The notes under the pieces were generated by a model. That model did not search any database. It was not told the DNA's origin and was given only the letters and a program-made list of their open reading frames with translations. Positions 36,047 through 43,389 of a stretch of 64,000 nt of DNA are shown in pieces. Source of the stretch: Streptomyces sp. H39-S7 (GTDB lineage Bacteria > Actinomycetota > Actinomycetes > Streptomycetales > Streptomycetaceae); the NCBI RefSeq assembly GCF_027158205.1, contig NZ_JAPVLU010000006.1, positions 124,001 through 188,000 on the forward strand, given 5' to 3'. Made by a program: the position numbers and the translations under genes. The stretch's first letter is position 1, and each line of letters opens with the position of its first letter.

Positions 36047-37807
36047 TCAACGTCCACGGCCCCGCAACACCGTTGCGAGGTGGGCGCAGAGCAGCACGGT
36101 GAGCGACAACACGAAGGCGCAGCCGACCGGTTGGACGGCCTTTCCCATCACCCCCGCGGCGGTGCTGCCGACGCCTCCCGGCCAGCCGCCGAGGACGCTG
36201 AGCAGTGCCCCGGCGGCGTCGATCAGGTGGCTTCCCGCGCGGCTGCGGACCACCAGCCGCACCGCGGGGGCCACGATCAGCGGGACCGCCAGCACGGCCA
36301 GCATTCCCAGCGCCGTGGTGCGGAAGAGCCCGGCGGCCAGCAGTCCGGCCCAGGCGCAGCCGACGGCCAGCGCGGCCCATCCGGCCGCCTGCACGGGCCG
36401 GTCGACGGGCAGCGGAACCGCGCCGGAGCCCAGGAACGCGCGGAGCACGAGGGTGTCGAGCACCGCGGCGGCGGCCGCGATCAGCAGCGCGGCGGCGCCG
36501 GCCACCAGCAGCTTGGCGGCGAGCAGCCGCAGTCGCCGGGGCACCGGCACCTGGGCGGGCGCCAGGGCCGGATAACGGAACTCCTGCCCGTAGGCGAGCG
36601 CGCCGAGCAGACCGGCGCCCAGCGCGGCGGGCGGCAGCGGAAAGTGGGGCACCCAACCGGACATCAGCGACAGCGCGGAGGCGCCCCCGGTCCGCGAGAG
36701 CACCAGGGCGCCCGCCACCGAGGCGAGCAGCGAGAACGCGGCGATCCACCACGGCGTGCGGATTCCCCCGAGCCGGAGCAGTTCGTACCGGAGCGGGTGG
36801 GCGGGAGTGGCCGGCGCGACGGCCGCCCGGGACGGGGCGGGGATCCGGACGGGCGGCCCCTCGGCGGGATCGCCCGAGGGGGCCGGGGTCGGATCGCCGG
36901 AGGGGACGGCGGCGGGATCGCGGCCGTCGGCGCGGTGCAGCGCGGCGACCGGGCCGAGGTCGGCGACCTCGTCGGTCAGCCGGTGCAGCAGGATCCCGTT
37001 CCGGTAGGCGATCTCCCCGATGTGCGCGGAGGTGGTGCCGTAGATGACCAGATGGCTGCCGGCGGCCGACGCGATCTCGGCGCCGCGCTCGGTCAGCACA
37101 CCGGCGAGCCGCTGGGCGTGCGGGGAGTGGACGGACACGTGCGGGCGCAGCCGGGTGCGGCGGAACTCCTCTGCGGGCTGGTCCGCCACCAGCCGGCCGC
37201 CTTCCATCGAGACCACCCGGTCGGACGTCCTGGCCATCGCCTTGGCATCGCGCCCGGTGACCAGGACGGCTCCGCCGTCGGCCGCGTAGGCCCGCAGCAG
37301 CGCGTGGACCCAGTCGGCTTCACGGGGCGTCAGGCCGAACGACGGTTCGTCCAGGAAGAGGGTCCGCGGTTCCGCAAGCAGCGCCGCCCCGAGGCCCAGC
37401 CGCCGGTCCATGCCCAGCGAGTAGGTGCTCAGCCGCTGGTCCGCGAGGCCGGTGAGACCGACGATGTCGAGCACTTCGTCGGCCCGCTCCGCCGGCACGC
37501 CGAGCGCGGCGGTGAGCATGCGGAGATGGTTCCGCGCGGTACGCCCGGGATGCCCCGGCACATCGCCGAGGAGGATGCCGACCTCGCGGTTGGGTTGCCG
37601 CACCGCGTGCAGCGGGACGCCGTCGAAGAGGGTGACGCCCCGGCCCGCCTCGAGTTCGAGCATCAGGCGCAGCGTGGTCGACTTTCCCGCGCCCGGCGCG
37701 CCGAGCAGACCGGTGACCTGCCCGGGGCGGACCTCGAAGGTGAGGTCGTCGACCGCGGGCGGACCGTTACGGCGGGGCATGCTGGTCAATCCGATGGCCT
37801 GGATCAC
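36047..37807 (-). CDS. ABC transporter ATPase-permease fusion, conserved next to whiH
   Basis: A 586-aa single-chain exporter-like protein. The N-terminal ATPase domain has Walker A GAPGAGKST, a degenerate signature (TYSLGMDRRLGLGAAL in place of LSGGQ) and Walker B TLFLDEPSFGL. A Pro/Ala-rich linker near residues 300-340 joins it to about six membrane segments. The substrate is unknown; ABC-2-type exporters of this size commonly act on peptides, lipids or drugs. The start codon is not secure. Confidence 0.8.
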   Translation of the reverse strand: MIQAIGLTSMPRRNGPPAVDDLTFEVRPGQVTGLLGAPGAGKSTTLRLMLELEAGRGVTLFDGVPLHAVRQPNREVGILLGDVPGHPGRTARNHLRMLTAALGVPAERADEVLDIVGLTGLADQRLSTYSLGMDRRLGLGAALLAEPRTLFLDEPSFGLTPREADWVHALLRAYAADGGAVLVTGRDAKAMARTSDRVVSMEGGRLVADQPAEEFRRTRLRPHVSVHSPHAQRLAGVLTERGAEIASAAGSHLVIYGTTSAHIGEIAYRNGILLHRLTDEVADLGPVAALHRADGRDPAAVPSGDPTPAPSGDPAEGPPVRIPAPSRAAVAPATPAHPLRYELLRLGGIRTPWWIAAFSLLASVAGALVLSRTGGASALSLMSGWVPHFPLPPAALGAGLLGALAYGQEFRYPALAPAQVPVPRRLRLLAAKLLVAGAAALLIAAAAAVLDTLVLRAFLGSGAVPLPVDRPVQAAGWAALAVGCAWAGLLAAGLFRTTALGMLAVLAVPLIVAPAVRLVVRSRAGSHLIDAAGALLSVLGGWPGGVGSTAAGVMGKAVQPVGCAFVLSLTVLLCAHLATVLRGRGR

Positions 37808-37829
37808 CCTTGCACCATAACGCCCGGAA

Positions 37830-38564
37830 TCAGACCTCTGGTCGCAACATGGGCGGATTGAGCAGAGCGGCCCCTCCGGCCTGGAACAACTGGGCCGGCC
37901 GGCCGCCCTGACGGGTCGTCGTCCCTCCGGTCGGTACGAGGAAGCCGACGGTGCCCGTCACCTTGCGGTGGAAGTTGCGGGGGTCGAGGGCCACCCCCCA
38001 CACCGCCTCGTACACCCGCCGCAGCTCACCGACGGTGAACTCGGGCGGGCAGAAGGCGGTCGCCAGCGAGGAGTACTCGATCTTCGACCTGGCGCGCTCG
38101 ACCCCGTCGGCGAGGATCCGCGCATGGTCGAAGGCCAGCGGAGCGGCCTCGCCCGCCGAGTCGAAACCGTCCTGCTCCAGCAGGGAACCCACCGGGGCCC
38201 AGCGGGCGCTGCGCGCGTCGCCGCCCGCGCGGGGCGCGGGCAGATCGGGTGCCAGGACGAGATGGGCGACGCTGACCACCCGCATCCGCGGGTCGCGGTG
38301 CGGATCGCCGTACGTGGCCAGCTGTTCCAGGTGCGCGCCGCTCTGGGCGCGCAGACCGGTCTCCTCCGCGAGCTCGCGGGCCGCGGCCTGGGACAGGTCC
38401 TCGTCGGCTCTGACGAACCCGCCGGGCAGTGCCCAGCGCCCCTGATAGGGCGGCTCGCCCCGGCGCACGGCCAGCGCGCACAGGGCGTGGTCCCGCACCG
38501 TGAGCACGACCAGGTCGACGGTGACGGCGAAGGGTGGAAAGGCCGACGGGTCGTAGGGCGACAT
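37830..38564 (-). CDS. Nudix hydrolase / NrtR-like protein with C-terminal winged helix
   Basis: A 244-aa protein. An intact Nudix box spans residues 49-71 (G49, E55, R63, E64, E67, E68, G70). The C-terminal part (about 165-225) has the winged-helix signature of NrtR regulators (FTVGELRRVYEAVWG, LDPRNFHRKV). NrtR proteins repress NAD-metabolism or sugar genes and respond to ADP-ribose-type ligands. An intact box leaves hydrolysis possible. The ATG at 38564 follows a -10 by 6 nt, with no Shine-Dalgarno, so the message is probably leaderless. It ends 22 nt before the ABC fusion, same strand, and may form an operon with it. Confidence 0.83.
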   Translation of the reverse strand: MSPYDPSAFPPFAVTVDLVVLTVRDHALCALAVRRGEPPYQGRWALPGGFVRADEDLSQAAARELAEETGLRAQSGAHLEQLATYGDPHRDPRMRVVSVAHLVLAPDLPAPRAGGDARSARWAPVGSLLEQDGFDSAGEAAPLAFDHARILADGVERARSKIEYSSLATAFCPPEFTVGELRRVYEAVWGVALDPRNFHRKVTGTVGFLVPTGGTTTRQGGRPAQLFQAGGAALLNPPMLRPEV

Positions 38565-38570
38565 GGCGCG

Positions 38571-38592
38571 ATCATAGTCGTCTGCCTGACGA
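38571..38592 (-). promoter_or_regulatory. Leaderless -10 and short inverted repeat of the Nudix/NrtR-like gene
   Basis: On the minus strand TATGAT (38576-38571) is followed by 6 nt and the ATG. Just upstream an inverted repeat, TCGTC and GACGA around 5 nt (38578-38592), overlaps the space between -10 and -35, a good place for autorepression. The repeat is short, so this is tentative. Confidence 0.4.
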
Positions 38593-38721
38593 TAAACAGC
38601 AGGATGGCCCCCTGCGCCCGCCCCTTGTTTCACCCTGTTTCCCGCGCCGGGGTCCGCGGCACGGACGACGCCACGGGCCGCGGTGCCGTCGGCGTGCCGC
38701 CCCGCGGCGACACGCCGGTGC

Positions 38722-40701
38722 TCACGCGCCGAGCTGGAGGGCGGGGGCCGCCTCCTCGACCATCGCCATGCCGAGCCTGCTGACCCGCACCGCGAACGGC
38801 TGCTCGTCCACCCGCAGTCCGGAGAAGCGCACCGCGCCCAGTGGGGCGGTACTCATCGGACGCACCGCGACGACGCCGCCGGGAGCGTCGGGCCGTACCC
38901 CCGCGAGGGAGGCCAGCAGGTGGACGGCTCCCGCGGCCGCGACGGCGGACGGCCGGCACGCGGTGGGGTGCGGCAGCGGCGTCCGGTCGGCGGCTCGCTG
39001 TTCGCCCGCGTACATCTCGGGGAGCCGGCACCCGAAGGTCCCGGCCGCGTCCAGCACACCGAGCAGCAGGGCGCCCGCCTCCTTCTCGTATCCGGCGGCA
39101 GCCAGCCCCGATACGGCGAGGGCGCTCTCATGGACCCGCACCGCACCACTCCGGTGGCCGAACGGATTGTGCCCGGGCGCCCGGCTCGAGAGCGTCCGCA
39201 GGCCCCATCCGGAGTCGAGGTCCGGGGCGCCGAGCAGCCGCGCCAGCTGCCCGGTCCGCGCCTTGCCGAGCAGTCCGGTGTCGAGCAGGTGGACCGCCGC
39301 CGACCCGAGGTGGACCGCCTGCCGTCCGCCGGGGGTGAGCGCCGCGGCGGGCCTGCCGCCACCCCGGTCGTCGACCCAGAAGTCCTCCTCGAACCGCTCA
39401 CGAAGCCCCGCCGCGTACTCGCGCCACGCGCCGGATCCGGGACGCCCGTACGCGTCCAGGAGGTCGGCGCCGTGCAGCGCCGCCCGGTGGGCGTGGGCCT
39501 GGACCTCGCTGCGCAGCGGGCCACCGGGGGCGGGGTCCGGCACGTAGCCCGCCGTGTCCGCGACCGCGCGCAGCCAGCCGAGGCAGCGTTCCGCCGCGGG
39601 CAGCAGCAGCTCGGCCTCCCGTGGCGGCATCCCCCAGCGCCGCGCCTCCGCCAGGACGGTGACGAACAGCAGCGTGGCCTCGACGCCCGAGCAGGTGGGC
39701 GGCAAATGAGGTCCCGCATGCCGCAGAACGCCGGGGATCCGGCCGCTGTCCTGGTCCTGGAGCCGCGCGAGGGTGCGCAGGGTGCCGGCGGCAAGCCTGG
39801 TGCCGAGCGGCAGCAGCATTCTGGCCGCCCACAGCGCGTCGGCGGGCGTCAGTCCCATCCGCCAGGGGGCATCCGCCGCCACATGGACGTCGGAGAGCCG
39901 CGCAGGGTCGCGCAGCAGCAGCACCCGCAGACCGTCCAGGCTGCCCCGCAGCAGCGCCTCACCCCGGGCGTCGTCCCCGGACAGCTCGGCGGCGGACCAG
40001 GGCGCGGGCGCCCGGTCGCCGCGCACCGGGGCGGGAACGGCGGCCCCCTGGGCCGCGGACTCCCGCCACACCCGCAGCTCGACGGTCCGGCCGGCGCCGG
40101 GCGGCACCGCCAGATCCCAGCGCAGTACCCCCGCCGACGCCAGCACGCTGGCAGGAGCCGGCCGCGCGGTGACCCGGACCCCGATCCCGGCATGGGACCA
40201 GCGCAGCCCTGCGGCACAGACGCCGGCCGGCAGGTCGGGTCCCGCCCGCCCCGCGGCGGCCGCGCCGAGCTCGGCCAGGTCGGTACCCAGCGCCACCTCG
40301 AGCGGCAGCCGCAGCACGGTCGGCCCCGTGTTGACCACGGTGATGCGCTCGGAGCCGTCTGCGTCCCGCAGCCGCTCCACCGTGACCTCCGGATCGGGAC
40401 CGGTATCGGCCGGGGTCCTGACCACCGCCACGAACCGCGCCCGGTCCGCGCTGAGCAGCGCGGCCAGCACGGGGACCGGCTCGGCCCCCGCCAGCCGCAC
40501 CTCGCAGCGCGCCAGCACCCGCCGGCCCTCCTGGTAGAAACCGTCGAGCCCCTTCCCCCGCAGTTGTCCGTCCTCGGCGGAGACGGCGAGCGAGGGGGCC
40601 GCGACACAGATCACCGAGGTGTGCACGGGCTGCGGGCCGGAAGCGGTCCTGGTCGGGGTGGGAGGCGTCGAAACGGTCGGGGCGGTCATGGACGGGTTCA
40701 C
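38722..40701 (-). CDS. Glycogen-debranching N-terminal-domain protein (GH-type toroid)
   Basis: A 659-aa protein. The N-terminal all-beta domain (about residues 25-250; DGFYQEGRRVLARCEVRLAG) is of the amylo-alpha-1,6-glucosidase N-terminal type, and the rest is a six-hairpin (alpha/alpha)-barrel with SGRIPGVLRH, CSGVEATLLFVTVL and SGWGLRTLSSRAPGHNPFG. These match a Streptomyces debranching-enzyme-like family. It may act on alpha-glucan side chains; I did not confirm the catalytic acids. The GTG at 40701 or the ATG at 40689 could be the start. It diverges from the peptidase gene at 40806. Confidence 0.78.
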   Translation of the reverse strand: MNPSMTAPTVSTPPTPTRTASGPQPVHTSVICVAAPSLAVSAEDGQLRGKGLDGFYQEGRRVLARCEVRLAGAEPVPVLAALLSADRARFVAVVRTPADTGPDPEVTVERLRDADGSERITVVNTGPTVLRLPLEVALGTDLAELGAAAAGRAGPDLPAGVCAAGLRWSHAGIGVRVTARPAPASVLASAGVLRWDLAVPPGAGRTVELRVWRESAAQGAAVPAPVRGDRAPAPWSAAELSGDDARGEALLRGSLDGLRVLLLRDPARLSDVHVAADAPWRMGLTPADALWAARMLLPLGTRLAAGTLRTLARLQDQDSGRIPGVLRHAGPHLPPTCSGVEATLLFVTVLAEARRWGMPPREAELLLPAAERCLGWLRAVADTAGYVPDPAPGGPLRSEVQAHAHRAALHGADLLDAYGRPGSGAWREYAAGLRERFEEDFWVDDRGGGRPAAALTPGGRQAVHLGSAAVHLLDTGLLGKARTGQLARLLGAPDLDSGWGLRTLSSRAPGHNPFGHRSGAVRVHESALAVSGLAAAGYEKEAGALLLGVLDAAGTFGCRLPEMYAGEQRAADRTPLPHPTACRPSAVAAAGAVHLLASLAGVRPDAPGGVVAVRPMSTAPLGAVRFSGLRVDEQPFAVRVSRLGMAMVEEAAPALQLGA

Positions 40702-40805
40702 ATCCCGGTGAACGGCCGTGTGGGCACCCGGGTCACGGCCCGTCTACCGTTCCTGGACAGGGATCGCACCCCCGGTATCCGCCCGTACCACCGGAAAGAG
40801 ACGCC

Positions 40806-42116
40806 ATGGCCGTGTACCGCCAGCCCGGCACCGTAGTGACCGACCACGCTTTCGACGTACCGCTCGACCACGCGGCCCCCACCGGGGAGCGGATCCAGGT
40901 GTACGCCCGTGAGGTCGTGGCCGCGGGCCGGGAGGGCGAGCCCCTGCCCTGGCTGCTGTTCCTGCAGGGCGGCCCCGGCGGCCGCTCCCCGCGCCCGCTC
41001 GGCCGGGACGGCTGGCTGGTCCGGGCCCTGGACGACTACCGGGTGCTGCTGCTCGACCAGCGCGGCACCGGACGCTCCACCCCCGCCAACCGGCAGACCC
41101 TGCCCGCGCGCGGCGACGGCAGCGCCCAGGCGGCGTATCTCGCGCATTTCCGGGCCGACTCCATCGTGCGGGACTGCGAACTGATCCGTCGTGAACTGCT
41201 CGGCGCGGAGGGGCGGTGGAGCCTGCTGGGGCAGAGCTTCGGCGGTTTCTGCGCGCTGACCTACCTGTCGCTGGCCCCCGACGGCCTGCGGGAGGCGTTC
41301 ATCACCGGCGGCCTGCCGGGGCTGCGCAGCAGCGCCCTCGACGTCTACCGCTCGGCTTTCCCCCGGGTGGAGCGCAAGAACGCAGCGCACTACGACCGCT
41401 ACCCCGGGGACGTGCAGGCCGCGCGCGCCGTCGCCCGGCATCTGCGCGACCACGACGTGACGCTGCCCGACGGCGGCCGGTTCACCGCGGAGGCGTTCCA
41501 GTCCCTGGGCCTGATGCTCGGCACGGGCACCGGCTCGCACACCCTCCACTATCTGCTGGAGGACGCCTTCCTCCCCGGCACCGCCGACCCGGAGCTCTCG
41601 GACGGCTTCCTCGCCGAGGCGCAGAGCCATCTGTCGTTCGCGGCCAATCCGCTGTATGCCGTGCTGCACGAGTCGGTCTACGGGCAGCGTTCGGTGTCCG
41701 CCGCGGGTACCGGCTGGGCGGCGCATTCCGCGCACCTCGAGTTCCCCCAGTTCGACGTGGACAAGGCGCTGGCGGGCGAGGGACCGGTGCTGTTCACCGG
41801 CGAGATGATCTATCCCTGGATGTTCACCGGCGACCCCGCGCTCGTCCCGCTCCGGGACGCCGCGAACCGGCTGGCGCTGCGCGAGGGCTGGCCGGACCTC
41901 TACGACCCGGCTCAACTGGCCCGCAACGAGGTGCCGGTGGCGGCGGCGGTCTACCACGACGACATGTACGTCGACGCCGCCGACTCGCTGGCCACCGCCC
42001 GCGCGGTGCGCGGTCTGCGCACCTGGGTCACCGACGAGTACGAGCACGACGGTCTCCGGGTGAGCGGCGGCCGGGTCCTCGACCGGCTGATCCGACTGGT
42101 CCGCGGCGAGCTTTAG
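40806..42116 (+). CDS. Alpha/beta hydrolase, proline iminopeptidase type
   Basis: A 436-aa cytoplasmic serine hydrolase of the S33 family. The oxyanion-loop motif is FLQGGPGGRSP; DQRGTGRST and the nucleophile elbow GQSFGG are as in proline iminopeptidases, and the final histidine lies in TDEYEHDGLR. The length fits the family. It probably releases N-terminal proline or other residues from peptides. The 3' end overlaps the convergent DUF4192 gene by 89 nt (42028-42116). Confidence 0.87.
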   Translation: MAVYRQPGTVVTDHAFDVPLDHAAPTGERIQVYAREVVAAGREGEPLPWLLFLQGGPGGRSPRPLGRDGWLVRALDDYRVLLLDQRGTGRSTPANRQTLPARGDGSAQAAYLAHFRADSIVRDCELIRRELLGAEGRWSLLGQSFGGFCALTYLSLAPDGLREAFITGGLPGLRSSALDVYRSAFPRVERKNAAHYDRYPGDVQAARAVARHLRDHDVTLPDGGRFTAEAFQSLGLMLGTGTGSHTLHYLLEDAFLPGTADPELSDGFLAEAQSHLSFAANPLYAVLHESVYGQRSVSAAGTGWAAHSAHLEFPQFDVDKALAGEGPVLFTGEMIYPWMFTGDPALVPLRDAANRLALREGWPDLYDPAQLARNEVPVAAAVYHDDMYVDAADSLATARAVRGLRTWVTDEYEHDGLRVSGGRVLDRLIRLVRGEL

Positions 42117-43257
42117 ACGCGTCGATCACCCGCTGCCGCCGCTCCTGGCGCAGGCACTGGCGCAGCGGCTCGGGGTCGAGCCCTTCGTTCACCGAGTGGT
42201 GGAGCAGCCGCGCGAAGGTGTATCCGGGATCGAGGTCGAGCGCGCGGCCGAGGGCGACGCGCGCCTCCGGTTCGTCCCCGGACGCCCAGGCGACCCAGCC
42301 GGCCAGAGTCAGCGGGGCGGCGGCATGGTCCTCGTACGGCCCGACACAGCGCCGGGCCAGGGCTCGCCACAGGCGCAGCGCGGGGTCGGTGTGCGGGGGC
42401 TCCATCCACTCCGCGGCCCGGTCCCGCGCGGCGCGGTCCTGGAGGCCCAGGATGATCTCGGCGGCCTCGTCGTCGCCGAGCAGCCCGTCGTCGCGCCGGT
42501 CGCTGCGCCGCGGGTCCCCGTCCGCCGGGGTGGCCCGGAAGCGTTCGAGTGCCGCGCCGACCAGGGTCAGCGTCCGGTGCCGCACGGCCTCGCAGTCCCC
42601 CACGTCCAGGATCCGCGGGACGAGTTCGGCGCAGACCCGGTCCAGCGCCAGCGCCTGCCCGGAGGTCCGTTCCGTGGCCGGCGGGACGAGCCGGGCCTCC
42701 ATCTCGCGCAGCGAGCCGCGCACATGGATGCCGGCGTACGCGGCGGCCGCGGCCATCACGGAGTCGCCCGAGGTCGCGATGGTGAACCCGTCGGCAGGAC
42801 AGCAACCATTGCCGGCGCAGCAGTAGGACCACCAGCGGCCCGCCGAGACGCAGAGCGCCTCGACCACCGGCACGTCCAGGGCGCCGCAGGCTGTCCGCAG
42901 CCGCTGCGCCAGTGGCCGCAGGCGCTCCATGACCTCGGATGGCCGCTCGCTCCCCGCCGGGTCCTGGCACAGGAAAAGGACGATCGAGGCCGCCCGGTCG
43001 CCGCGCTGCTCGCTGCCGCGCACCAGACAGTCCGCGAGCTGCGCGGCGACCTCGGGCCACTCCCCGCGGTCCCGGGGAATCCCCAGGCGCAACCGGCCAC
43101 CGAAACGGCCGTGCTCCCCGTGCAGGGCGACCATCACGATGGAGTCGGTGGGGTGGAATCCCATGAGGTACGGCAGGGCGTCGGCCAGGTCGGCCGGACT
43201 GCGCAGGGTGACCTTGGGGTCGTTCTCGGACCGGGGCGATTCGGTGTGCTGTGTCAT
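42028..43257 (-). CDS. DUF4192 family protein
   Basis: A 409-aa protein with the DUF4192 start (LRSPADLADALPYLMGFHPTDSIVMVAL), conserved in actinobacteria and without a known function. A Cys-rich segment (YCCAGNGCCPADG) may bind metal. The C-terminal part ends in an Arg-rich tail, and a TPR-like helical region precedes it (ASGDEPEARVALGRALDLDPGY). It is divergent from the RecQ-fusion gene, with a palindromic pair of DnaA boxes between them, and 89 nt of its 3' end lie antisense to the peptidase gene. Confidence 0.83.
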   Translation of the reverse strand: MTQHTESPRSENDPKVTLRSPADLADALPYLMGFHPTDSIVMVALHGEHGRFGGRLRLGIPRDRGEWPEVAAQLADCLVRGSEQRGDRAASIVLFLCQDPAGSERPSEVMERLRPLAQRLRTACGALDVPVVEALCVSAGRWWSYCCAGNGCCPADGFTIATSGDSVMAAAAAYAGIHVRGSLREMEARLVPPATERTSGQALALDRVCAELVPRILDVGDCEAVRHRTLTLVGAALERFRATPADGDPRRSDRRDDGLLGDDEAAEIILGLQDRAARDRAAEWMEPPHTDPALRLWRALARRCVGPYEDHAAAPLTLAGWVAWASGDEPEARVALGRALDLDPGYTFARLLHHSVNEGLDPEPLRQCLRQERRQRVIDASKARRGPVGSAGRGPGRRSPGDRRARTRR

Positions 43258-43303
43258 GGCCCGACAGTCCCGCAGGCCGGTGATCTCCGCCAGACCCCCC
43301 AAA

Positions 43304-43342
43304 AACCTGTGGATAACTTCGGGACGGAGTTATCCACAGGTT
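43304..43342. promoter_or_regulatory. Perfect 15-bp inverted repeat with two DnaA-box consensus sequences
   Basis: AACCTGTGGATAACT (43304-43318) and AGTTATCCACAGGTT (43328-43342) flank a 9-nt spacer. Each arm contains the DnaA box TTATCCACA (43330-43338, and reversed at 43308-43316). It lies between the divergent DUF4192 and RecQ-PRTase genes, so a terminator is unlikely; a DnaA- or other protein-binding operator is inferred. Confidence 0.7.
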
Positions 43343-43389
43343 CGGTGCGCGGTTCGCGCGTTGTCGGTGGCATCGGGTTGCATGGGGGT

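Noticed and set aside
42196-43389. N-terminal extension of the RecQ-fusion frame
   Set aside because: It runs antisense through DUF4192 and the inverted repeat; the helicase domain begins right after the ATG at 43390.
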